Source: Chitinophagaceae bacterium
GTDB lineage: Bacteria; Bacteroidota; Bacteroidia; Chitinophagales; Chitinophagaceae
Assembly: GCA_947452875.1 (NCBI GenBank)
Contig: CANGEZ010000138.1
Location: forward strand, 1-6,195
Reading direction: 5' to 3'
DNA length: 6,195 nt
Positions 1-6,194 of this stretch are shown here, in pieces. The notes beneath the pieces were generated by a model. The model saw only the letters and a list, made by a program, of their open reading frames with translations. It was not told where the DNA came from and ran no database searches. The position numbers and the translations under genes are program-made. Within the stretch, counting starts at the first letter, position 1, and every line of letters begins with the position of its first letter.

Positions 1-2
1 CA

Positions 3-803
3 TTAAAGCGTGTTTTCTTATTGTGTTTGGTGGTGTATTTGGTGTTTAATATTTTTTGGGGGTTGAATTATAACAGGTTGGGGATCGCCTCGCAAATTGG
101 GTTAGACTTAAAGGAATATAATAGCCAGGAATTGAGATCATTAAATGCCTTGCTGGTTGAAAAAACAAATCTTTCAAAAAAAGCCATCGTTGACAACCAC
201 ATAGAATACCCTGATAATAAATCTTTGTTTATTCAAACGAAAAAAGCCTACGATGCAGTTGATGGTAGCTTTAATTTTTTGACATATAAAAATGCGTCAA
301 TAAAAAAATCGATCTGGGGTTGGCTGGGCAATTACTGGGGTTTTACAGGTTATTACAATCCTTTTACAGGGGAAGCACAACTCAACACAACTGTGCCGAA
401 ATTTATATTGCCTTTTGCTTCATGTCATGAAGTGGCTCATCAACTCGGATATGCTAAGGAAAAAGAAGCCAACTTCGTTTCTTACCTTGTTGCCAAAAAA
501 TATAATGACAGCCTATTTCTTTATTCAGCTTATTTGGATTTGTTTTTTTATGCCAACCGAAATTTGTATTCACAGGATTCAACTTCGGCTAAGCGATACC
601 GAGAGCTACTGTCTACTGATGTGAAAAAAGATATAGAAGAGCTTATGCAATTTAATAAAGCTCATCGCAATTTTATGGAGCCTATGATCACAAAAATATA
701 CGACTTGTTTTTACGTTCCAATCAACAACCTCAGGGAATGATGAGTTACGATGAGGTTACGGTATATTTGATGGCGTATTGGAGGAAGAGTGGGGGGATT
801 TGA
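3..803 (+). CDS. DUF3810 family membrane protein, putative zinc metalloprotease (5' partial)
   Basis: C-terminal part of a DUF3810 protein. The frame is open from base 3 and no stop precedes the first possible start (a TTG at 21), so the true start lies outside the window. Family members usually run about 350 residues with several N-terminal membrane segments, so roughly the first quarter is missing. Visible are the end of a hydrophobic segment (VVYLVFNIFWG) followed by the family hallmark WGLNYNR, then a soluble domain. This contains YYNPFTGEAQLN and, at residues 136-151 counted from the TTG, HEVAHQLGYAKEKEAN. This is an HExxH zinc-site signature (H136, E137, H140) with E147 or E149 as possible third ligand. 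From this I infer a membrane-bound zinc peptidase facing the periplasm; no activity or substrate is known to me for the family. tspO follows 71 bp downstream on the same strand, possibly co-transcribed. Family assignment is firm, enzymatic role is inference. Confidence 0.85.
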   Translation, partial: LKRVFLLCLVVYLVFNIFWGLNYNRLGIASQIGLDLKEYNSQELRSLNALLVEKTNLSKKAIVDNHIEYPDNKSLFIQTKKAYDAVDGSFNFLTYKNASIKKSIWGWLGNYWGFTGYYNPFTGEAQLNTTVPKFILPFASCHEVAHQLGYAKEKEANFVSYLVAKKYNDSLFLYSAYLDLFFYANRNLYSQDSTSAKRYRELLSTDVKKDIEELMQFNKAHRNFMEPMITKIYDLFLRSNQQPQGMMSYDEVTVYLMAYWRKSGGI

Positions 804-852
804 GGGATTGGGGATTGGGGATTGGGGATTGGGGATTGGGGATTGGGGATTG
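804..852 (+). repeat. Heptanucleotide tandem repeat, (GGGATTG)x7, G-quadruplex-prone
   Basis: Seven exact copies of GGGATTG begin at the base after the DUF3810 stop codon (801-803). The array gives a GGG at 804-806 and six GGGG runs separated by ATT, a pattern able to form intramolecular G-quadruplexes in the + strand DNA and in any mRNA reading through from the DUF3810 gene. The coding end just before it (GGGGGGATT at 792-800) resembles the unit, so the array may have grown from or invaded the gene end. It ends 22 bp before the tspO start. In the other phase it reads CCCCAAT on the - strand, like short tandem heptamers described in heterocystous cyanobacteria. Seven-base units expand and contract easily by slippage. 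Effect on tspO is inference. Confidence 0.95.
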
Positions 853-874
853 AAAAAGATTTAACGAGTAAAAT

Positions 875-1345
875 ATGAATAATTATTTAAAGCTTTTGAT
901 TTCGGTTATTATTCCATTGGTAATTGGTGGAATCAGCGGTGGGTTTACCGTTTCTGCAATTAATGGATGGTATGCAACAATCAATAAGCCCTGGTTTAAT
1001 CCGCCGAATTGGATTTTTGGTCCGGTTTGGACTTCGCTTTATGTTATGATGGGTATTGCTTTTTACTTGGTATGGAAATCAGATGCAACAACAGCTTTAA
1101 AAAATCAAGCCATCACTTTGTTTTTCATTCAACTTTTAGTGAACTTTTTGTGGTCGATTATTTTCTTTTACTTACAACAACCTGGCTGGGCTTTTCTAGA
1201 CATTGTAATCATGTGGATAATGATTTTGCTGACCATTTTTTCATTTGGAAAAATATCGTCAACAGCCTCATGGTTGATGGTTCCTTATATCTGTTGGGTA
1301 AGTTTCGCTGCTATATTGAATTTTGCTATTTGGAAACTAAACTAA
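875..1345 (+). CDS. tspO: TspO/MBR family protein (tryptophan-rich sensory protein)
   Basis: Small integral membrane protein of 156 residues, the usual length for bacterial TspO, homologous to the mitochondrial translocator protein that binds porphyrins and cholesterol. Five hydrophobic segments lie at about 6-26, 47-67, 79-99, 104-123 and 131-152. Family signatures are visible: W32 followed by KPWFNPPNWIFGPVWTSLY (38-56) and MMGIAFYLVW in the TM1-TM2 loop and TM2, NFLWSIIFF (90-98) in TM3, and PYICWVSFAAILNFAIWKLN at the C-terminus. In bacteria TspO proteins bind or degrade tetrapyrroles and influence stress responses; which applies here is not shown. The ATG at 875 has no Shine-Dalgarno sequence, as is common in Bacteroidota, but the N-terminus fits the family. 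It follows the GGGATTG array, so an RNA quadruplex in the leader could affect its expression. It converges with dcd across an inverted repeat. Confidence 0.95.
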   Translation: MNNYLKLLISVIIPLVIGGISGGFTVSAINGWYATINKPWFNPPNWIFGPVWTSLYVMMGIAFYLVWKSDATTALKNQAITLFFIQLLVNFLWSIIFFYLQQPGWAFLDIVIMWIMILLTIFSFGKISSTASWLMVPYICWVSFAAILNFAIWKLN

Positions 1346-1351
1346 TTTGAC

Positions 1352-1417
1352 AATTTGATAATGTGTCAATTTGATGATGATCATTTGCTCATTACCAAAT
1401 TGACTCATTATCAAATT
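1352..1417. repeat. Long inverted repeat in the tspO-dcd convergent gap, possible bidirectional terminator
   Basis: Arms at 1352-1373 and 1396-1417 are 22-bp reverse complements with a single mismatch (T1364 against A1405). The pairing continues inward with a few mismatches (1375-1380 with 1389-1394), so nearly the whole 66 bp can fold as one hairpin. The left part also holds a direct repeat with a 16-bp offset: CAATTTGATAATG at 1351-1363 and CAATTTGATGATG at 1367-1379. The right end overlaps the dcd stop codon by two bases. The position between two convergent genes suits a bidirectional terminator, but the stem is very AT-rich and lacks a clean GC stem plus T-run. The internal repetition suggests instead a small intergenic repeat element present elsewhere in the genome. 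Structure is seen directly; function is inference. Confidence 0.8.
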
Positions 1418-1952
1418 AAAAGTTATTCTTCCACATCATACTCTCTACAGGTCTGTTGTGCTGACCGCTGTATTTGGCATTCTTCTTCTGATTGTATTTT
1501 ACTTCGATTTCACCTTCAACAGGGAAATAAATCAATTGCCCGATTGGCATTCCTTTATAGACTCTTACCGGCTGTTTAACTGAAATTTCTAATGTCCAAT
1601 TGCCGCAAAATCCAACATCGCCTTTTCCGGCAGTTGCATGAATGTCTATACCTAAGCGACCTGTAGATGATTTTCCTTCAAGGAAAGGCACGTGAGCGTG
1701 GGTTTCTGTGTATTCTTCTGTTACTCCCAAATAAAACATACTTGGAAGCAAAACAATACCTTCATCAGGTATTTCGAAATGTTTGATGGTATTGTGTTTT
1801 TTGGCATCTAATTCTTCATTTTCGTAAGTAGCCAAAAATTTTCCAAGATGTACATCATAGCTGTTGCTACCCAAACAATCACGTAAATATGGCTCAACTT
1901 TGATAGTGCCTTTATTCATTTCTTCTAATATTCTTTTATCACTTAAAATCAT
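1416..1952 (-). CDS. dcd: dCTP deaminase
   Basis: Cytosolic enzyme of 178 residues that deaminates dCTP to dUTP, feeding dTMP synthesis; member of the trimeric dCTP deaminase/dUTPase fold. Signatures in order: MILSDKRI at the N-terminus, GSNSYDVHLG (28-37), GKSSTGRLGIDIHATAGKGD (93-112) with the nucleotide-binding Ser/Arg segment, GFCGNWTLEISV (114-125) containing the expected catalytic glutamate E122, VYKGMPIGQLIYF (131-143), and KYSGQ (160-164). It is slightly shorter than the 193-residue E. coli enzyme but complete. The HATAG segment resembles bifunctional dCTP deaminase-dUTPases more than the TAH of E. coli, so release of dUMP directly is possible but unproven. The ATG at 1952 gives the canonical N-terminus and has no Shine-Dalgarno sequence. 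The gene appears to be a single transcription unit, divergent from the transferase gene and convergent with tspO. Confidence 0.96.
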   Translation of the reverse strand: MILSDKRILEEMNKGTIKVEPYLRDCLGSNSYDVHLGKFLATYENEELDAKKHNTIKHFEIPDEGIVLLPSMFYLGVTEEYTETHAHVPFLEGKSSTGRLGIDIHATAGKGDVGFCGNWTLEISVKQPVRVYKGMPIGQLIYFPVEGEIEVKYNQKKNAKYSGQHNRPVESMMWKNNF

Positions 1953-2023
1953 TTGTCGTTAGTTAGTTGTTTATTTGTAAAAATAATTTTTTCATTTTTT
2001 AATTGAACATTTCGCTCTAGTAT
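1953..2023. promoter_or_regulatory. Divergent intergenic region with promoters for dcd and the phosphopantetheinyl transferase
   Basis: These 71 bp separate two divergent start codons and so should carry a promoter for each. The sequence is strongly AT-rich with two T6 runs. Weak matches to the Bacteroidota -7 box TAnnTTTG are TATTTTTA on the - strand (1985-1978, about 25 bases before the dcd start) and TAATTTTT on the + strand (1984-1991). Neither has a clear TTTG -33 box at the expected spacing, so exact promoters are not assigned. No operator-like palindrome is evident. Confidence 0.4.
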
Positions 2024-2653
2024 ATGCCATTGGTTTATCAACAAAATATCAACGAGACTGCAAAAATAGGCGTTTGGCATATTACAGAAAGCGAAGATTT
2101 TTTTTTAGAATCTGTGTTTCCACAAAAAGAAATCAATCATCCTCATAAGAGATTACAGCATTTAGCAGGAAGATACTTGTTGAAAAAAATTAGTCCAGAT
2201 TTCCCTTTGGAATTGATCAAAGTGAACTCATCAGGTAAGCCTTATTTGGAAAACGAAATTTGTCATTTTTCTATTTCGCACAGTGGAGCGTACGCAGCCG
2301 TTATCATTTCTGAAACTGCAAATGTTGGTATTGACATTGAAAAAGCCAATCAAAAAATTGAAAAGATTAAGAAAAAATTTTCATCAATTCAAGAACTTGA
2401 GTTATTTGCTAACCATGCAATTGAACTAATAGATAGTTTGACAATGATTTGGTGTATCAAAGAGGCATTGTATAAATGGTACGGAAAGAGTATGATTGAT
2501 TTTAAAAAACATTTATGCATTGAGCGCATTCAATTAAATGATGATTTTATTTTGACTGAATGTATCATCAAAAAAAATGATGACATTTCGGTATCGCCTG
2601 TAACGATGATGATTGATGGGAATGTATTGACCTATGTTGAAAAGGCAATATAA
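2024..2653 (+). CDS. 4'-phosphopantetheinyl transferase superfamily protein (Sfp-like)
   Basis: Transfers the 4'-phosphopantetheine arm of coenzyme A to a serine of acyl or peptidyl carrier proteins, Mg2+-dependent, cytosolic. At 209 residues it has the two-lobed Sfp/AcpT-like length rather than the roughly 120-residue AcpS type. Visible motifs: RLQHLAGRYLLKK (43-55), GKPYL (71-75), HFSISHSGAYAAVIIS (81-96), VGIDIEK (101-107) with metal-binding D103 and E105 or equivalents, and WCIKEALYKWYGK (143-155) with the conserved W-xx-KEA core (K146, E147). The carrier protein is unknown: no fatty acid synthase, polyketide, peptide synthetase or aryl-polyene genes lie in the window. It may be the housekeeping holo-ACP synthase or serve a distant pathway. 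A T9 run at 2098-2106 and an A8 run at 2570-2577 lie within the frame. The ATG at 2024 has no Shine-Dalgarno sequence. Its stop lies 2 bp from that of the convergent SAM hydrolase gene. Confidence 0.92.
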   Translation: MPLVYQQNINETAKIGVWHITESEDFFLESVFPQKEINHPHKRLQHLAGRYLLKKISPDFPLELIKVNSSGKPYLENEICHFSISHSGAYAAVIISETANVGIDIEKANQKIEKIKKKFSSIQELELFANHAIELIDSLTMIWCIKEALYKWYGKSMIDFKKHLCIERIQLNDDFILTECIIKKNDDISVSPVTMMIDGNVLTYVEKAI

Positions 2654-2655
2654 TT

Positions 2656-3564
2656 TTAATCATCGTTTCTTTTACTAACTCTAATTTCAATCGTCCATTC
2701 GCTTCCGCTTTTGATATGAAATTTTTCTGCAAAATTATCCTGGTTTATGGCGAATGATAATTCCATCAAACTATTGAAATAGGCGAGAGGTTTACCTACA
2801 GGAACATCTCCAAATGTTGATTCGAAAGGTATCCTGCCAAGAAAGAAAGTTTTGCCATTTTCGAAAATCGTTACTTTCAAATAAGTGCCTTTACTGATGT
2901 TTAATTTTTTTACCATTTCTGCAGGAATGTTTGTCCAAATGTTGCCATATTGAACATCATGCGCAGGGATATTCCCTTTGATTACATCTCCTTCAAGAAC
3001 TGCTTTTTGATAACTGATTCTTTCCACAGTTTGTGGCAATTGTTTCCCAACCTGTTCAAATGAAATCAAGCCTGATGCCAATCGTGCCGCCGTGTATGCG
3101 TATACGTCACGTCCATGAAAAGTGTATGATTTTTCAGAACCTTTTCTTCTGTTAACCGCTTCATCAATTTCTCTAACCTCAGCTATACCTTCGGTTTCAG
3201 TAATTAATGTAAAAGTTCCATTATCAGGCCCCACTAAATAATGACCTAATGTAGTTTTAATGACAACAGATTTCCTGTCGGTGCCAACGCCTGGGTCAAC
3301 TACAGAAACAAATACCGTTCCTGCGGGCCAATAAGGAACGGTCTGATTGAGACGATAGGCGGCTTCCCAAATATTGTATGCGGGAATTTCGTGGGTAAGG
3401 TCGAAGAGTTTTAAAGAGGCATCTACATTCATCGCTACGCCCTTCATCGCTGAAACTGCGCCGTCTTTCAATCCAAAGTCTGTTTGAAAAACAATCATTT
3501 TATTCTGACCCAATATGTTGTTGAAAAAAAATAATAAGGCAAGAATTGGAAATATTTTTTTCAT
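2656..3564 (-). CDS. SAM hydrolase / SAM hydroxide adenosyltransferase (DUF62) with signal peptide
   Basis: Member of the DUF62 family, related to fluorinase and chlorinase, whose usual members split S-adenosylmethionine with water into adenosine and methionine. Numbering from the ATG at 3564 (302 residues): TDFGLKDG (28-35) and VSAMKG (37-42) form the SAM-binding start, DPGVGTDR gives D90 and R97, GPDNGTF (113-119) follows, and FHGRDVYAYTAA carries H150. D90, R97 and H150 match the Asp-Arg-His triad reported for the hydrolase type, so hydrolysis rather than halogenation is expected. The N-terminus (MKKIFPILALLFFF, then LGQ) is a typical signal peptide with likely cleavage before Q20 and no lipobox cysteine, which predicts a periplasmic enzyme. 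An in-frame ATG at 3576 adds four residues (MQHF); I prefer 3564 because it gives the canonical lysine-rich signal start, but no ribosome site decides. A terminator separates it from the upstream receptor gene. Confidence 0.9.
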   Translation of the reverse strand: MKKIFPILALLFFFNNILGQNKMIVFQTDFGLKDGAVSAMKGVAMNVDASLKLFDLTHEIPAYNIWEAAYRLNQTVPYWPAGTVFVSVVDPGVGTDRKSVVIKTTLGHYLVGPDNGTFTLITETEGIAEVREIDEAVNRRKGSEKSYTFHGRDVYAYTAARLASGLISFEQVGKQLPQTVERISYQKAVLEGDVIKGNIPAHDVQYGNIWTNIPAEMVKKLNISKGTYLKVTIFENGKTFFLGRIPFESTFGDVPVGKPLAYFNSLMELSFAINQDNFAEKFHIKSGSEWTIEIRVSKRNDD

Positions 3565-3586
3565 AAAATGTTGCATTTAAATAATT

Positions 3587-3617
3587 AAAAAAAGCGCTTA
3601 CAAAGTAAACGCTTTTT
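3587..3617 (-). terminator. Rho-independent terminator of the TonB-dependent receptor gene
   Basis: Arms 3605-3617 and 3589-3601 pair over 13 bp with one mismatch (C3597 against A3609) around a 3-base loop (3602-3604). Read on the - strand, the hairpin is followed by a run of seven T (3593-3587). It begins about 25 bases after the receptor stop codon, the expected place. It also lies only 10 to 22 bases before the two candidate starts of the SAM hydrolase, so it may limit read-through into that gene or sit in its leader. On the + strand the hairpin also ends in a T5, but no + strand gene needs it. Confidence 0.85.
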
Positions 3618-3641
3618 ATGCTTTTTAAAATATGTTATTTA

Positions 3642-6194
3642 TTAGAAGTTAAATGAAATCTTGCTGAATAATCTTCTTCCATTGTAACCCATTTGAACTG
3701 ATTCCCAAGCGCCTCCTGTTTCATTGTCAAATGATTCGTAACGAGCATTTGGAACAGCAGCGAAATTAGGATGTACATTTAATACATTGTCAACACCAAA
3801 GAAGAAAGAAACCTTTTTAGAAAGTTTTACAGAGCTATATAAGTCTACTGTTGCTTTGCCGTTGTAAACGAATTCTTCTTTTCTAACATGAACGCCATCG
3901 CTGTAACCATCAATATCAACATAAGGATCAATTCCTGTAAAGCTTCCTGAAATTGCAGGATCTCCAGGGCCACCTGTGCCTTCAGCACTAGCCAATCCTG
4001 TCCAGCCAAAACCCAAGGTGGTTAATTTTCCAAAATAGTTTACATGTGTACCAACTGTCCATTTTTTGAATGTATAGTCTACTGTTAAATTGAATTTCAT
4101 ATTAGGAGCAGATGCTTTAAGAAAAGCTTCTTCTCTGTCGCTGAAAAATGTTTTACGATGTACATAACTGTCGTTTAAAACATCTGGAATATTTACTTTA
4201 TCAACTTTCATGGATTGGATATTGCCTGCCAATAATGCTTTGATTGATTTGTGTAAGCTCAGTCTTTTTGAGTAGTCAATTAGGATGTCAACTCCATAGT
4301 TAGTTGTGTTTACAGAGTTCGCAAAAAATTGAGTGGTAGCCACATTTAAAGTATTCATTTCGTTAGTTAGAACTGTAGGGAGGGTAGTGTCTCCTGCTGA
4401 GAATAAGCCAGACAACACTATTCTGTCTTTTACTTTTACTACATAACCATCAATCGTAACCGTTAGTCCTTTGATAGGTTTCCATGCAAAACCGAAACTT
4501 CCGTTTACAGAAGTTTCTTGTTTCAACTTATCAATACCTGCTGCTTTTGTGATAACATCATTGTTACGGGCAATTCTTGATTGTACCAATTGAGTACCAT
4601 AGAATGAAGTTAGTGTATTGCTGAAATTGATTTGTTGTAATGAAGGCGCTCTAAAACCCGTGCTTACAGAACCTCTAAGGTTGAAATTGTCTGCCACTTT
4701 ATAACGCGATGCCAATTTAAATGTAGCTACAGAACCGAAATCAGAATAGTTTTCTACTCTTACCGCACCATCAATTAAAAAGGCTTTAGTTGCTTTTAAT
4801 TCTCCATCAACATAAAAACTAAGGTTTGTTCTTGAAGCTTTTACTTCATCATTTGGGCTAAATCCTGGGAATCCCTGAGCGCCTGAAGCTTGTCCAAAAG
4901 AATTGGTATATTGTCTGTAAGAAGCTTCTTCTCCTTTATAGATTTGATAGTTCTCATATCTGAATTCAGCACCTAAACCCAGATTGAATCCTTCTGCTAC
5001 CTTTGAAAATGATTTACTGAAATCAAGGTTGGTGGTATTTTGCAAGAAATTAAAGCCGCCATCATCGAAATGTGTTTTTCTTTCACTACCTGGTATGATG
5101 ATCATAGAAACATTAAATGTTTTGTCTCCATAATAATGGAAATCGTTTTTGCCAATGGTATTACTGAAATCCCAATTCCATCCTTTAGCCACATTGCCTC
5201 TAACACCTGCTGCCAAAGAAATATCATTTATTTTGGTTTGGATATGAGGGTTGTAATAGGTTTCTCCATCAGAAGTAACTTTCATGATGTTAGGATCAAA
5301 CACTGAATTACCTTGTGCGTCTATTGGGAAACGTTGTGGGTTCCAACTATAATTTCTCGTGTATGCGTAAGCGTCAGAGGCTTTGTTGTTGAAACCACCG
5401 AACGCATATACTGTAGTTTTTTTTGATTGACTTGTTGGTATTTCCATGTTAAACATAGAGCCAACTGTAGCAATTGATCCATCACCAAAAGCTCTTCTAC
5501 TGCCGTTTAATGGCATGGCATTTTTATTTGTAGAAACGTTGGTGTCAGCAACTTGACGGAATGTTTTTGCCTGATTTAAATAATCGAATGAGATATTTAA
5601 GAAACCACCGTAAGGATTTAATTTGATGCCATGATTGGCAGAGAATGTATAGGTTCCTCCATCGATTTTATTTCCATAGATATATTGATTACCTCCTTTG
5701 GTAGCATGTGCATTGTATTTGTCATCGTAATTCCCAGCCCAGCCTGAATTGATGGTCCAATTGTTAATGTCTTTTTTCAACACAATATTCATGACACCGG
5801 CCATAGCATCAGAGCCATATTGTGCAGAAGCGCCATCTCTAAGGATTTCGATTCTGTCAACAGCGGCTTGTGAAAATCCATTTAAATCTGTTCCGGAATT
5901 GCCTCTGCCTCTAGTGCCAAACAAGGCAACGAATGCGGTGTTGTGTCTTCTTTTTCCATTGATTAAAACTAGTGTTTGATCTGGACCAAGTCCTCTTAGT
6001 GTTCCTAAGTCTATATGATCCGCACCATCCGATCCTGTTTGTTTATTATAGTTGAATGAAGGGGCTGCCATATTCAATACAGAAGTCAAATCCATTCTTG
6101 CAGTTGGCATACCTGCCTGGTTGATTTTAATAACGTCAACGGGTACTGCTGTTTCTGTTTTAGCTCTTGCCGCACCGCGTGTTCCCAATACAAC
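3642..6194 (-). CDS. TonB-dependent outer-membrane receptor (N-terminally partial)
   Basis: Energy-coupled outer-membrane importer: a 22-strand barrel closed by a plug, driven by TonB-ExbBD. Its frame runs open to the window edge; the first in-frame start-like codon is a TTG at 6188, but VVLGTRGAARAKTETAVPVDVI across it is a plug beginning near a TonB box, so the start and signal peptide lie beyond. Numbered from 6188 (848 residues): plug at about 10-140 with LRGLGPDQTLVLINGKRRHN (64-83), DLNGFSQAAVDRIEILRDGA (101-120) and AQYGSDAMAGVMNIVLKK (122-139); barrel after that, with FPGFSPNDE (440-448) and the conserved GFRAPS (511-516); it ends in aromatic ISFNF, the usual outer-membrane protein terminus. 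These plug motifs resemble the COG1629-type iron-complex receptors of Proteobacteria more than SusC: no SusD partner follows. Substrate cannot be told. Ends in a terminator. Confidence 0.95.
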   Translation of the reverse strand, partial: VVLGTRGAARAKTETAVPVDVIKINQAGMPTARMDLTSVLNMAAPSFNYNKQTGSDGADHIDLGTLRGLGPDQTLVLINGKRRHNTAFVALFGTRGRGNSGTDLNGFSQAAVDRIEILRDGASAQYGSDAMAGVMNIVLKKDINNWTINSGWAGNYDDKYNAHATKGGNQYIYGNKIDGGTYTFSANHGIKLNPYGGFLNISFDYLNQAKTFRQVADTNVSTNKNAMPLNGSRRAFGDGSIATVGSMFNMEIPTSQSKKTTVYAFGGFNNKASDAYAYTRNYSWNPQRFPIDAQGNSVFDPNIMKVTSDGETYYNPHIQTKINDISLAAGVRGNVAKGWNWDFSNTIGKNDFHYYGDKTFNVSMIIIPGSERKTHFDDGGFNFLQNTTNLDFSKSFSKVAEGFNLGLGAEFRYENYQIYKGEEASYRQYTNSFGQASGAQGFPGFSPNDEVKASRTNLSFYVDGELKATKAFLIDGAVRVENYSDFGSVATFKLASRYKVADNFNLRGSVSTGFRAPSLQQINFSNTLTSFYGTQLVQSRIARNNDVITKAAGIDKLKQETSVNGSFGFAWKPIKGLTVTIDGYVVKVKDRIVLSGLFSAGDTTLPTVLTNEMNTLNVATTQFFANSVNTTNYGVDILIDYSKRLSLHKSIKALLAGNIQSMKVDKVNIPDVLNDSYVHRKTFFSDREEAFLKASAPNMKFNLTVDYTFKKWTVGTHVNYFGKLTTLGFGWTGLASAEGTGGPGDPAISGSFTGIDPYVDIDGYSDGVHVRKEEFVYNGKATVDLYSSVKLSKKVSFFFGVDNVLNVHPNFAAVPNARYESFDNETGGAWESVQMGYNGRRLFSKISFNF

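Noticed and set aside
804..852. CRISPR array
   Set aside because: The repeats are 7 bp with no spacers; it is a simple tandem array.
1009..1350. 113-codon open frame on + inside tspO
   Set aside because: It lies in another frame of a clear TspO gene; the translation has no recognisable motif and is rich in the Phe/Leu/His expected from shifted membrane-protein codons.
1355..1579. 74-codon open frame on + starting in the inverted repeat and running antisense to dcd
   Set aside because: Its start lies inside the repeat and the rest is the complement of conserved dcd sequence; the product is Ser/Cys/Leu-rich with no domain.
3091..3110. 12-base sequence CGTGTATGCGTA shared by the SAM hydrolase gene and the receptor gene (about 5358-5369)
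   Set aside because: Both copies encode the same peptide stretch (YAYT after Asp-x) on the same strand, so it is explained by codon coincidence rather than a regulatory or uptake site.
2656..3564. Fluorinase or chlorinase activity for the DUF62 protein
   Set aside because: The protein keeps the Asp-Arg-His triad of the water-using hydrolase type and no halogen-biosynthesis gene is present.
5040..5306. Open frames on + antisense to the TonB receptor (5040-5306 and 5749-5979)
   Set aside because: Both are complements of well-conserved receptor plug or barrel sequence and show no motif or start-site support.
3642..6194. SusC/SusD-type polysaccharide utilisation locus
   Set aside because: No SusD-like lipoprotein or glycoside hydrolase follows the receptor, and its plug motifs resemble iron-complex-type receptors.
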